From assembly GCA_963070105.1 (NCBI GenBank), contig OY718803.1:9963823-10027822 (forward strand): DNA of 64,000 nt. The letters run 5' to 3'. Within the stretch, counting starts at the first letter, position 1. Every line of letters begins with the position of its first letter. Shown here one piece after another: positions 12,107 through 25,167 of this stretch. A program made the position numbers and the translations under genes. Below the pieces are notes generated by a model. The model searched no databases. It had not been told where the DNA came from and saw only the letters and a program-made list of their open reading frames with translations. The DNA comes from Litomosoides sigmodontis. Its lineage: Eukaryota > Nematoda > Chromadorea > Rhabditida > Onchocercidae.

Positions 12107-14190
12107 GTGTGTGTGTCATTTACAACATTTCGCCTATCGTTACTTCTCCTTTCAACTCCCCAACTGATATAGATATATCTTTGCATATCATTAATTCAAT
12201 TCGTTTCATCCATTTCAAATCTGTAATTCATTTTGGAAAAAATTCCTCAAAAAAAAACTTTTCATATTGCAAAAAATCATTTCGCTCATTGATTTGTTTT
12301 TTTTTTTGTAAAAAATTTCATTATTTACTTTTATATTTCTGCTTAAAAAGCTACAAAATTCATCAGCAATTATCATTTTATGATGTTGCATTACACATTA
12401 TCATAATTGTTACACGTCTACTTCACGTGTTACGTGTATTACCAATACTACTGCAAAAGTATAAAATTTCATTTTGTCACGTATTTCCAACTTATTGAGC
12501 ACATTTTACAGCATTTTTTTCTCTTATCAATAGATATCACTGCCTATCAGTTAGCAGTATGATCGATTGAATAAATCAGTAATATTTATGCTAAGCAAAT
12601 TTTACTATCAATTCTATCATGGAATTAACATTTAAAATATAAAATAAAATTCATTAAATTAATTATTATAAGTTTAAGCTATCCACTTGCGTTCGGCTCA
12701 TCCGTCGTACACACGTCCTCTTCATGGATTACTACTTCGTGATGATATCTATCGATTTCAGATGTAGTAACTCATTCTAGTCATTCTTTTCCATTCCGTC
12801 CGTTATGCTGCATCACTCTCTCCTTTCTCTCTCTTCCTCTCTCTCCCCCTCTCTCTATTTCTCGCTCCATTTTAAGTGGTAGTGGTGTTTTTCGATCCGA
12901 CTATGTTAGCTACGCTAGCTATTTTCATTTTCCCCTCACATTGTAATAACTGTTTTGTTGCTGTGTGCTAGCGTTCACTTGCTAAATAATCTTTTCCTTC
13001 AACGTCTTACGTGATAATCACTCATCGCTGACGTAGGATAGATCGATTTGGGATAAGTTCTTCTAGTAGTACGTGAAGTGAAGAGACGTGAGATCAGATT
13101 GGGACGATGTGAGGAACTAAAAATAGAAGCGGGCGAGTGCGGTGAAGCGAAAAGGTCATCATCATCATCTACTATACATTTTAAACTTCACTCTCATCAC
13201 TTTCTCCTGTTCCTACTGAAAGTATGAATTAATTGCTTAATAATAATTATCATACAAAGAACGAGGGAGAGAGGGAGAGAGAGGGAGAGAGAGAGGTGAA
13301 GTATCAGTAAATGATTGACTAATCTATTTTGGAAAATTTATAATTTTAATTATTATTCATTTAATTGTTATCCATTTTCTTATTCTTGATGATATCTAAT
13401 TTCTTGCTTCGAAAAAAACAAAATACTTTCATCTCATTTGCATAACATTCGCATAACCTATTTCTTACCTGAATTTATTTTAATTATTTATCAGAATTTT
13501 AGTTTAAATATCACATTTTACCCTCATATACGTTGTAGAGAGAATAAAATATTAAAACTAATGGTAATATTTTTTTTTCAGTTTTATTAAATTGTAATTT
13601 GTATGCTTGTTTTAATTGCATGATTTTTTTTCTACTTTTTTGAAATTGATTTAAATTTCATTCACTTGAATTTCTAATCTATTGTGTTACATAACGATTG
13701 ATTGATTATAACTTACATTCTTTTTCTTTTTCAATTTTCGTTCATTTATTAATCCACTCATCTTTGGATCACTCTCTTCTGTCCTATACTATTTCTCTCA
13801 CTACTTTCTCTCGCTCTCTTTTATTTCCTGTATCATGTACTGTATTTAATGATTTTATTTGCATCACAAGCTCTTTTTTTTACTTAATATTTTTCAATCT
13901 ATCACTTCCCGCACTCATTAATGCTTTACACAATTAGTATTACGGCCTTAACTGATGAATGAATCAAATTATTTAAATTTATCAAATAAATTATTTAAGA
14001 ACAAAAAAAAAGATAAATGAATGATTGGAACTATTAGGTGGAAAATAGAAGTGATGAAAATGTAAATTACATGTGACGCTATTGCGCTTGTACGTGCGAA
14101 ATATGGAAATGCAACGAAATGCAACGAATTGATTGATTGTTTTTGTTTATTTGTTTGTTTATTTTTTGTTCAATTTTTGCACTTATAGTT
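9313..14190. other. AT-rich intergenic DNA
   Basis: Contains many poly(A) and poly(T) runs, CT-rich runs at 12817-12860, GA-rich runs at 13264-13294 and the GT microsatellite described separately. No exon chain was found on either strand. Confidence 0.5.
12062..12117. repeat. (GT)n microsatellite
   Basis: Near-perfect GT dinucleotide array of about 55 bases with one interruption (gc). Just upstream, the words aaataaatggacatggtcaa and gagatggtgtgt occur twice (from about 11994 and 12034), so the flank itself is a 40-base direct repeat. Confidence 0.95.
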
Positions 14191-14197
14191 TGTTTCA

Positions 14198-17100
14198 ATG
14201 GCGAAAGGAAAAACAGAGCGAAAAGATCTCGGTGATTTCTTTGAACTTGGCAAATACACTGGCCTTCTATGTTTGCTGTATGAATTACTGGTTGTTTCAC
14301 AAGTTAGCAATCTTATCTACATGATCTATGGAGGTGTGTTCTCTGCTTAATTTTTAAATTCCTTTTCAAATTCATCTCTTTTTTTTATTGTATTTTTTTG
14401 TTGAAGAAAAAAAAATGTTTTTTTTTTCGTTTCTAAAATATATGCAATTATTTGCAAAAGATAGAGTGAAATTATTCTTTCATTTTAGCATATTTCTTAT
14501 TCTAAAGAATGAAGATAGAGAAGTCAGAGCATTCATTCATTCCACTTCAACTATTTGCATGAGTTGATTTCAAAAAATTTATCGGCTTTAACAGGAGTAG
14601 TAATTTTTTGAGTAAATTTTTTTAAGTTTTAAGTAAGAGTAAAAATTTTTTTCAAAGTTGAAGTAGTTTTTTTAAAGCAATTTTGGATAAATGAATTCTC
14701 TGAATTAGGTGATTGTTGTTTGCAATGTAATTATCAAATTAAAACTTAACTTTTTAGGTGCTGCAGTTCGTGTAGAAGGATGTAACGATCAGCTGTTTAC
14801 TGATATGACACCAAAAGAACAATGCGCAAAATACAACATTTATGTGAATGCAACAGAAGGGTGTTCAGATCCTATCTTAAAAGCTGATTTTCAATCAGTC
14901 GCTTATGAAGTAAGTGGTGGTAGGAACAAAGTAATCGTTATGCAATCCATCATCCTATATTTTGAGAAGATTTGCTAACTTTTCACAACAATTAGGAGCT
15001 AGCAAGGTAAGTGCTACAAGTAACAGTTGAGGAATAGTTAAATGTTGTTGAATTAGATTTGCTTTTTCCTCCTCTCATCAAATGGTACTATAAAACATGG
15101 TGACTAATTTGTGGAAACCTATTACTAACACTGGAACTGTGTCATTACTAGACGTAGTGCTACATTAAGGCTATATTAATATTTGAATATTTCAGTTTCA
15201 TTATTTCTGCGATTCGGCAACTAAAGTTAAAATGAGTATATCGTTGCAAATGATTGGCATCATGTTTGGTGCGATGACGTTTGGTCAGCTGTCGGATATG
15301 TTTGGTCGAAGAGCAGTATGTTGTTTTTTTCTTCTTTCGTTTCACGTCGAAATTCGTAATATAGATCTGAGCGAAGTGACGTCATTTAGCAATTGAGTTA
15401 AAGTAAGCAATAGCAGATGATCTATGCGTACGGCAGTCATAGTGATTTGACGATTAATTTGAATCATTTCAAGTGAAATCCATTTGACTTACCACTTACT
15501 TACTTCACTTACTGGTCACTTATAACCTGGAGATTAATTTCTCGGAAAAGAAAAGAGGAGAACTGTATGCTTCTTATATCGGCAAATCTTTTTGACTTTT
15601 TGCTTTTTTCATTTATTTTTTTGCCCTTCAGATTTACATATTTTAACATTTTAAAACTGTTCTTATGTAGCAAAAAAAGAAAAGGACAACATTTTCCCTT
15701 GATCAATTGCTATGGAATTTTTCAGTGTGAACTATACCGAAACAAGTTTTTTTTTCTGTGTGTAATTTTCTGTGTTCTACAGAAAAAAAAACAAAAAAAA
15801 ATTTTAAATGAATTTTTTTTTTTTAAAAAAAAACAGCAACTGATAATTATTGCTAACATTCAGATTCTTTTGTTTGGAACAATTGGCTTAATTGTTAGCG
15901 GTTTGCTATCAACGTTCGTGAACAATTTGATTTTTTTCACAATTGCACGATTTTTCGTGATGTTCTTTACAGGTGGAAAGCACAGGTTAATTAAAAATCT
16001 TTGTGATAAGTTTAAATGTAACGATGTACGAAATTCAATGCTACTACCTAACGACTAAAGCAAGCAATCCTGGTCAACTACTCTAACTATCATACGTCGG
16101 AAAATAGGAGTTTTACATTGAATGAATATGCTTTTATATTTTATAGCATACTTTTATATTATACTTCATATGATATAGTTTTTGTACATCGTACAGTACA
16201 CCTACCATATACTTTCTTCTAATATGTCTTATTTTACACGGTATATACCTTTATTATATTTGACGTCATCTTTCTCATATCGCTTCCGTTGTTGATTTTA
16301 AAAATTGCACATTTTTGTGATTTTAAGTACTTTATATTAAAGTTGTATTTTATTACTTTTGCTCTTTTGCTAGTTTATTCAAATTAAATGAAAGTGAACT
16401 GAAGGTTATTTCATTAGGAGTGAAGAGGGCGAGTGAGAATATCAGTGAGGTGAAATGATGATATCAGATAACTGTTAGCTAACTTTTATTAAACTTTCTA
16501 TCCTAAAAGTAAATTGTGACATCGTAAAAAATTTTTTCCATGCTTACAGCGTTTCCTATGTATTCATGATGGAAAATTTACCTGCTAAACATCGAATGTG
16601 GATGGTTACTGTTATTACCTACTCACCGAACTATATCGTTTTTACCGGTTTAGCTTACTTAACTGGTGAATGGCGTTTACTGTCACGAGTGGTTGCACTG
16701 CTCACTGTTCTTCCGGGTATTCTGTTAATGTAAGTTAGTTAAGATTTTTAAAAAGTTTGAATTTCAGTGAATTCAGCTATTTTAGAATTATTCAAACATT
16801 TAATTACCATTCATTACTGTTCTCATTTTATTCATTTTTTCATCTGTTTTTTTTATTAACACTGCTTGTTTTGCCTACGTTTACTACTACCATTATTATT
16901 AATAGCAATTATAACTATTATTGTTGTTAATGACTTTTATGGTTATTAACTTTTTCCTCATTTAGATTTACATATGAAAGTCCACGTTGGTTGATTCAGA
17001 AGGGGAAAATTGATGATGCTCGTCAGGCACTTATTGGTATGGGTCGATGTGATAATAGAAATACGCCAGAACACCTGCAAGAGCTGGATATCTTCTTGGA

Positions 17101-18782
17101 CAAAGAGCGTAAACGTTTGGAAGAGGTGAAAAATTCACTTCTCTTCTATTTGTTTAAAATTGGGAAATTTTTTTTATTTGCTAAAGAAAAACTTTAAAAC
17201 ATTAAATTAAAGGAAAAAAAAAACTGGAAGTTAGAAGTTCAATTTTAGGCATCTGGAAAGCCGAAGACAAATTACACATATTGTCATTTATTCTCAACCA
17301 AAAGTTTTGCTTCATACAGTATCCTCTTTGCTTACAGTTTGTATGTTGTTTTATCAGCACTTTGTTTTTTGTTTTTTTTCCCAATTTCAATGGTACGCAT
17401 TGAAAATAATGAAAATGTATTATTTCCATAACAAAGGTGTAGAGAGAATTTTGTATAATCCGTTATCTAATTTTCCTTGCATCACTCATAATCTTTGTAA
17501 TCATAACTACCAATCTTTTCAACAAGTAATTTGAATACTGTTTAATGTTTGAATTTATTTATTTATGTTTTTTATTTATGAATTTATTTTATATTTATGA
17601 ATGTATCTATTTATAGTAATTCAAGTGATTTGAGTTTAAGTTAAAAATTTGTGCTTAATTTTCAGGATGATCACAAGCATTATCTCATACGGATTGGTTT
17701 TTAATATGGAAAAACTTTCGGGCTCAATATATCTCAATACGATCATTGTTGGTTCATTGCGCTATGGAATCAATTTAATTTGCGCCGTCATTGATATCAA
17801 ATTTGATTGGGCTGGACGATGTCTGCTCCACGGTTTTTCCATGTTTTTTATCTCTTTCAGTCTTGGATTTGTATTCCTGATCGTTCTATTCGGTATGTTC
17901 ATTATTTTCTAGTTTACGATGATATTTGCATTTAAAAAAAAAAAGTCTGATTGATTATTTCATAATTTTATTAAATGCGTAAAATTATTGCTTGTAGATA
18001 ATTTTCATCTGCAATTGCTGAAAGTTTCATTGCAAATTTTTGTAATTATACAAATTTTTACGATATGCTACGGATGTGTGAAATTTTTAGGTTTAAATTT
18101 GCAAGTAATCACTCGTATTACGGCTTTATCAGCAGCAGCAATGTGTAGTCAAATTTATATCCTGAATGCTGTCACGCCATCGGAACTTTTTCCAACAGCT
18201 ATACGCAATAAGGAAATTGGCTTTATTCAAACATTTAATCGTGTTGGCAATATTATTGCACCACAGATATTTGTTGTTGTAAGCATTTTTCTTTTCAAAT
18301 GATTCTAAATTCTGTAGCAAAAAAAAAAAAATTTTTTTTAAATATTTTTCAATTCTATCGCTCTTTTCTGGAGCAAATTGCAGCTTCAGCTGTAGTAAAT
18401 TTTGCTATTTGCTACATGTACTAAATGTTATAAAATTTAAATAGTTTGCTATTTGCTAAAAGATAATTAAACATGAAGGGAAATTATGATGCTAAATTAA
18501 GTGGAGAATATATGATAATCATATTAGTTTTATTTTTCTTCGATAATTTGCAACTAATTTAGTTTGCAATTTCAGGGTGAATTCTGGACTCCACTTCCCT
18601 ATCTTATGATGTGCCTTTTCGCCCTGGTTGAAGTAATTGCATTCCTGTGGATCGTTCCCGAAACCAAAGGAAAGCCGATGCCTGATCGAATGCCTGGAGA
18701 AGATGCCAATTGTGGAGCTGTTAAATGTTTCACTGATAAGAATAACACCGAACGTGTACCATTAAGTGAATTTAAAAATTGA
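14198..18782 (+). CDS. SLC22-type organic ion/solute transporter (major facilitator superfamily)
   Basis: Ten exons join in frame to 558 aa: 14198-14333, 14758-14909, 15196-15315, 15864-15985, 16550-16729, 16966-17125, 17249-17340, 17666-17892, 17998-18278, 18576-18782. All introns are GT-AG. The start ATG follows an acceptor (ttatag) by nine bases, which fits spliced-leader addition. Diagnostic features: N-terminal membrane span; an extracellular loop with cysteines and NXT sites (about 46-95); the loop motif FGQLSDMFGRR at 125-135; ESPRWL at 241-246; ELFPTAIRN in the C-terminal half; VPETKG at 517-522. These are hallmarks of SLC22 carriers, plasma-membrane proteins that move organic cations, anions or carnitine-like solutes. 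Substrate cannot be read from sequence. The length is normal for the family and nothing is missing. Confidence 0.93.
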
Positions 18783-21228
18783 AACTCTTCCACGCTTATT
18801 TTTATCTCATCCTAATGTTTTTTTTTAGACGAAAAGGAAAAAAAATAATTTAAGGCTTGTTTTTTTTGATTGAAATTTGTTAGTGCAAAAAAAAAAAATT
18901 GTTTAAAATGGTTTTTTTTTTCTTATCCAATTGAGAAGACTAAAGCAGAAGTATTTTTTTTAGGATGAATACTTAACAATAATTTTTTGTAATTTATAAA
19001 ATCATATGATAATTTATTGCCGAAACAAATTAAACTTCCTCCATCGATTTTGCATAATTATTGTAAAGTAATTACCCTTCAATTATGAGTCATTTGCTGT
19101 AGAATTAGCTTTTTTGCATGTGAAATGACGCGCTAAATATCATCATCCTAGCGTTAATGGCATTTGCCTTATCGAAACTTCTCATTCATTTATGTAAATT
19201 TTTATTAATCAAAACAAATTTTTTGCTTCGAATATTTTTTTCAACTTTTGCTTATGTGTTCAAAAATTGCCCTTAATTCTTCGTGATAATTTCGATTATT
19301 CCAATCATCAATATGATCTTCCATGTCATTTCGAAATCTGAGTCATTTGCATTCAACTTTTTTTTTCTGCCAAAAATTTTTACTTTCATTTTTTGCTTCA
19401 TCATGATGAGCCACTTGTCGGGACCTATTTGAAATTGCAATCCTTCTCTTTTCCAACTTTTCCCTCTCTTCCAAAATTTTATCGCTCATTTTTTCAAACT
19501 TTTCTGTTAATTTGCTTACCACATGAAATGAGTTATGAGTTTACGAAAGTGGGAAAAAGTCTGCTTGAACATTCAACCATTCTATTTGTTCGTCCAGGAA
19601 AGTTGTAATCGTTGCAGAATTAAAAAAACAAAAAAAACAGAAAGCAAAATCATTTATTTGTGCAACAATACAAGCATAGCAACACTTCTTTAGGTTTATC
19701 AGTTAGTTATCCAACCACTTTTTTCATTTTTTTTTCGCTTTTTGTTCAATTATTTTTAACAATAAATTCTTCGTTAATGAAATTCATGCAAACCACTTGG
19801 CTATATTAAAAAAAAAAAAACGGCGGTGACAGAAAGAAACGACGCGACAAAAATTACAGCTTATTTCATAAATAATTGACGAATTGCTTAAGATCATCCG
19901 ACCAATTCTCCTCATCCAAATTCATTTGTGGATGAATGATTTAAAATCTATTTTAGGTTTAATAGCGTATTTATTGCTTCAGGTTAGCATGAGATATTCT
20001 TCACAATGCAATTCATTTGAAGTTTCCAGATGTTTCACAATAATTAAATTGAAATTGCCATTTCCCTACCTAAATGATATCATCCAACTGGAAATTTATC
20101 ATCATCATTGCACAATACTCATTAGCATATCTATTATCTATGATTTAATTTGCATAAAATTTACCATATATTTGCATAAAAGAGGGGCATAGGAAAAAAA
20201 TAAATGATTTAACCGATTTTACAATCCCTTATTGTTTGCATTTTTATTACTCAGAGGGAGAGAGAGAAAGAGGGGTATTGTTAATTGTCATACATATATA
20301 ATATACAAATAGCAGCTATATGTGTTTTAGTAAAATATGGCCTCATTCGGTATGTTCCAATTAAATGCCAAGTTGTTGGAAATTTTTTTTAAATGTGATT
20401 TTAGCATATTTTCGCTTTACATCCTATCAACTCACTGCTTCAACAACCTGCTGATAGCAATAATAATACATTTGATTTTATCTGAAAGAGGTCATTATCA
20501 CTAGTAGCCAATATCGGTACATCCAGTGGAAAGTAATTGATATAGAAAAATTAAAGTAAGATCTACAGGAATATAATTAAGCAATGTTTTCCGCCTCAGC
20601 GCACTTATTGCGGAAAGCATAGTCTTATGCAATTTTTAATTATTTGAAATTAAAGAGAGACTGGATAAATGCGGTGCATTCTTTCATCTTTTCGTTTGTT
20701 TATTTAAGCTATTTATTAGGAAACATTTGAATTGCTTAAGCTATTAGGAAACAGTTCAATCGTTTTGAAATTTTGAAAAAATTCGAAATTTTAATTTGAG
20801 AAATTTGATGTTAAAATTTCGATGGTGGAAAAAATTCGTTTTTTTTTATTTTGAAAATGTTTCCTTATTTTTAAGGCACAATTTGCAGCAAGCAACTAAA
20901 AGACGGAAAAAATACTGTAAAAAAGGAAAAACTTTTCAAAAAAATGAGGAAAAGCACCATAAAAGTGAGAGAAAAGGTGACAAGAGTATTGAAGAAAAGA
21001 TGTAAATTTTTCAAAAATAAATTTACAGATAATTTATCTCATATGCCTTTTTATTTTCATAATTAAAATCCTAAAATAAATTAATTTTTTACTAAGGAAA
21101 AGAAAATTGAAAAATGCTCTTTCACTGTTCGAAATATACCATTTAGTCCCTATCTCTCTCTCTCTCTCCCTCTATATCTCGCTTAATTAATCCATTCATT
21201 ATTGTACGTGCATATTCACTTTTTATAG
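18783..21228. other. Intergenic DNA after the SLC22 gene
   Basis: AT-rich with frequent poly(T) runs and a GA run at 20254-20275. Short open frames at 19393-19608, 19884-20192 and 20796-21005 lack recognisable content or convincing splice partners. The lysine-rich 20796-21005 frame could be an upstream exon of the next gene but I cannot support it. Confidence 0.4.
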
Positions 21229-22065
21229 ATGGCTAACAGGAATGGTAGATATTTCAAAACAGAAATTACACCAAAATATTTCCGACTTAAATTTCCTCCT
21301 CCTGTCCCACCACTCATTACTCTCAGCTATTTTTTGCCGTTCCAAAAAAAAAAAATTCATGTTAATCGTAAATTTAGCAAAAAAGAATCAATAAATGAAG
21401 CAGGAAAAGAGGAGAAAACAAGACAACTACTGCATCGTTACAATAACCAGCAAGAGGAAGATAATAAATTAAACAGTAGGCGTACAATTATAACATGAAT
21501 ATTTATTATTTGAATTGCACATTTTAATATGGGAAGTTTGACGGCATCTTTTTAACATATAATTAAACGCAGTACTGGTAGCAAATGCATTTTTTTAATT
21601 GTGAAATTTAAATGAAGTGCTTTTTAGAGTTACGATTATCATACGCTCATTATCAACAGCATCAAAAAGCTACATATGATCGTGCTGTATCACCTGATAA
21701 TACCTTACGTGAAGTATGGCACCATTTTTTCCCTTGTTTTTTTTCAAGTCGGGAAGTTTTACAGCATGTATTGATTTTATAAAATTACGTCACAACATCA
21801 CATAAAACAATTTTCTAATTTCTCATTACGCGTTTTCAACGTTCAAATAAATCATTATTTATTTCCGAATAAATTCATCGTACTCTTCTAAAATATGCAA
21901 TTCATACTTTTAACTTTTCAATAAATAATTTAAATTGATTGCATCGACGGAAAAAAACGAATTACTTTTTGAGCTTTATTTCAGATAACTGATGATATGC
22001 CAAACATCGAGTTAAAGCATGTTTCAAGTAATGAAACAATATATACCAATGATGAACTCATGTAA
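21229..22065 (+). CDS. Small gene of unknown function, three exons
   Basis: Exons 21229-21475, 21628-21713 and 21985-22065 join with consistent phases (1, then 0) and GT-AG introns to 137 aa ending at a TAA. The ATG comes directly after ttttatag, a strong acceptor, so it is either a spliced-leader site or an internal exon of a longer gene whose upstream part I cannot see. The protein begins with a short proline-rich hydrophobic patch (KFPPPVPPLITL), then is basic, glutamine- and glutamate-rich and looks disordered, and ends acidic (TNDELM). Exons 2 and 3 use ordinary codons and look like true coding sequence. I do not recognise a family. It follows the SLC22 gene by 2.4 kb in the same direction; no functional link is implied. 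Confidence 0.5.
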
Positions 22066-22738
22066 TCATTTTTTTAACGCAGCCAAATTGAATTCATATA
22101 AGTTAATGGGAAAAGATTTAAATTTTTTTCTAAAGATTAATGTTGCAAAATAATACGATAAAAATTTCATTGAACAAAACATACACCATAAGACTCATTC
22201 AATAACATCACTGAAAAATCCTCTAATTTAATTAGTCATGTGAATGAGAACGTCCACGACATATACGATGTAAAGTAGCAGCGGAAATACGCGTAGCTTG
22301 AACATGACGAATATTATTTATTTAAAATGAATAAAAATTACATAATTACTTAATTCGTTAAATTTTATAATGTAAAAGAAATAAATCACTGTGATGCAGC
22401 TAATGAGAGAAATTTTACTGCAAAAATAGAAACATTAACTTGCATAATTACTATAATATAATGGGAGTACAACAAAATGTTGCACAATTAATACCTTCAC
22501 AAAACAGTTTGAGTAACAGTTAAAATGTGGATAGTGTAATGCGGACATAGGTGAATTGTTAAAACAACTGAAACAACAATAAAGACTTGCATAAGAGCTT
22601 ATAATTCGCACAGCGACAGCAAATTTTTTGAGCGATGTGGAAATATTGATGAAGCTAATGCTACCTAGTAATCATAGTCATTATAGCATAAAAATAAGTG
22701 TGTGACGATATTTTAATGATCAAAAAAGTCATCAACAC
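22066..22738. other. Intergenic, convergent gene ends
   Basis: This is the space between the plus-strand small gene and the minus-strand ZIP copy 1. It is AT-rich, with only putative 3' UTR sequence. Confidence 0.5.
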
Positions 22739-25090
22739 CTAAAGTGATTCGAGTTCTTCTTCATACCAGCCAATTATAAACATAATCACAAATCCTATGA
22801 CGAAGCCGACATTCTGAAGCGGCAGCGTTATGTACCACTCGTCGTTCGTCGATGCCGACTCCTTCTTCAGATGTATCAACTATAAAAAGCTTTCATTTCA
22901 AAACATAGAAGTCGGCTAGTTGTCAATATTAGACTAACATGCAAATAATTTTAAAGTCATTTCACAAAGGTAGCGTCATAAGGTAAGCCTACTGATAGAA
23001 GGAGAAAATTAACGTACCATATCGAGCCAAGCAACGTACAAAAACATCCCAGCTGTAATGGCAAGCAATATCTCCACAGCATTGTCCACATTGATTGCTG
23101 CCAGGCCAACGAACAAACCCGCGTAAGCGGTTAGAGAAGAAAGAAAATTCAGGAACATAGCTCGTGAAATGGAAAGGCCGGATTCGATTAGGACCGCAAA
23201 GTCACCTGAATTTAACAAAAGTAACTTGAACAAAATTGAAGCAAAAAAAAACTCTAAATGTTTGGATGTTAAATGACTAGAATTCGGAAATCTTATAAAA
23301 TTGAAATTGCAACCTAATTCGTGTGGCAGCTCATGACATGCGACAGCTACGCTAGTCGCTATGCCAACTTGATTTGAGATAGCGAAACTTGCGCCAACAG
23401 TAATCCCATCGATGAAATTATGAATTGCGTCACCGAAAATGATCACAAATGCGGCACTGTTAAGGCCGCACATTACTACTGGTTCATCCGCAATACCATT
23501 ACGCATACCGTGATGACCGTCTTCAATGCTGTGCCCGCTTCCACTTTAATGTTTTTCAAATTTAGTTTTTCTGTTTCTAACAAGAGTGCCTTTGTATGGC
23601 GATAAAGAAAATTGAAGAAATCAGCGTGGAGAAAGGAACGTCTGAATTTTAAAAATTACTTGAATTTGAATTCCCAACATTTCATTTACGAAGAATTTAG
23701 AAGAAGCACCTTTTGCTAGCACTGCGATTTTGTCCGAAATTTTGATAAACTATTTTAGTGACAACCCGATCAATCACACTCTACTAAAATTTTTTCTAAT
23801 TTTTCATAATAGCTGTCACTAGCATTATGTTCACTTTTAAGAGCATTATGAATAATTATAACAAACAACCCTTTTTAACTTACGTTTCGCAATCTGACGA
23901 GTGTTTTTGTGGCAAAACGGAAATTTTCACAACTTCCCTATATTGCTGAAATCAAATTATACAGTTCCTACAAGATCCATAATGCCATTTTCATAAAAAA
24001 GTTTATGCGTGTAAAATTTGTGTTAGTATATTGCTAACGTTTTTTTCTTTCCAGATCGGTAACGCGCTAATGAATTCCAATATGTAAAGAATGTAAACGG
24101 TTCCAATCACAGCTGTCATTTTGAGCAACATTGAATGATCATCAGAGGTGAATTCTCCATCGTCATAGTTCTATAAATAGTACAATGGATTAATGAAATA
24201 GGTATGATAATTATTATCATTGAAGTGAAAGTTTATCAAAACATCGAAGGAAGTTTTCGTACAGTATTAGTAGATCTAGCTCAACAGCTAAAAGTTCAGA
24301 ATGCAAGCCTTATGATCAGAACGGTAATGATGATGGTAATAATGATAATCGGAATGATTGTGATTCATTTCGTGATTCGAACGCTTGTGATCTATTTCGT
24401 GATGATGGTAATCTGAGTGATTATGACCCATCCCGTGGCGGTGATGACTCGAATGATTATGATGCATTTCGTGACGATGAAGAAGCGAATGATTGTGATC
24501 CATCTCGTGATGATTGTGATGATGATGTGAATGACTGCGTTCCATTTGAAGATGATTATGATGATGATGGTGCTTATGCCCGTGATCGTGATGCAAATGA
24601 TCATGTACACCGACTACCTTAATGTTTTTAACAATGCATTAACGCTAGCCGATTTCTCTAACCTATTAGAAAATGAATTTTTACAATAAAATTTCCATCG
24701 AAGTAACAAACTGTTCATATGTTCCAATCGTTTCAATCGTGAAATGAACATTTACATGCCTCTTTAAGCAGTAGTATCCATCGGTAAGGTAATAAAACAA
24801 GAAATACCTGTGGCAAAATATGAAGCAAAGCATCTGAGCTCAATGTTGCAGCAGCTAAAGCGATGAACACTTGCATCCATCTGTTCCGCCATTTACCTTT
24901 GATGACTGGCAGAAATACAAGGCCCGTCAGTGACAGCAGCGATATCACTGTGATCGACGTGGTGCCGTAGAGGAGAGCTGGAATTTGCGGAATTTTTCTT
25001 GCTAAAAGGGAAATTCGCAAATTTCACCTAAAATGCATGAAAGTGAAGACGCGTACATTCAGGCTTGAAAACACTTCCATCACTGTCCAT
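22739..25090 (-). CDS. ZIP (SLC39, LIV-1 subfamily) zinc transporter, copy 1
   Basis: Exons in transcription order: (25167-)25090-25057, 25001-24808, 24617-24309, 24170-24039, 23945-23884, 23641-23314, 23205-23018, 22879-22739. From the ATG at 25090 they give about 449 aa if a 38-base segment (23581-23544) inside the sixth exon is spliced out; without that the frame breaks. ZIP proteins move zinc or related metals into the cytosol. Visible: first membrane span after RKIPQIPALLYGT; SSDALLHILP; a 103-codon histidine-rich cytosolic loop; HNFIDG in span 4; [13 protein letters not shown] in span 5, the LIV-1 signature with the metal-binding His and Glu; QNVGF in the last span; stop at 22741-22739. 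The histidine exon ends in a GC rather than GT donor. The first exon may extend upstream to an acceptor at 25168, so the true N terminus is uncertain. Confidence 0.85.
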
Positions 25091-25167
25091 GACTGTTTGT
25101 TGTTGGCAATCCAGCAATGTAGTAGCAGCACTTTCGGAAGGGAACTTTTGAGAGCGCACTTGCAAAT

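Noticed and set aside
12067..12498. 143-codon frame beginning with Cys-Val repeats
   Set aside because: It starts in the GT microsatellite and continues in AT-rich DNA without domain or splice support.
14079..14324. Frames overlapping the first SLC22 exon on both strands
   Set aside because: The exon is explained by the ATG at 14198 with a correct donor and phase to exon 2.
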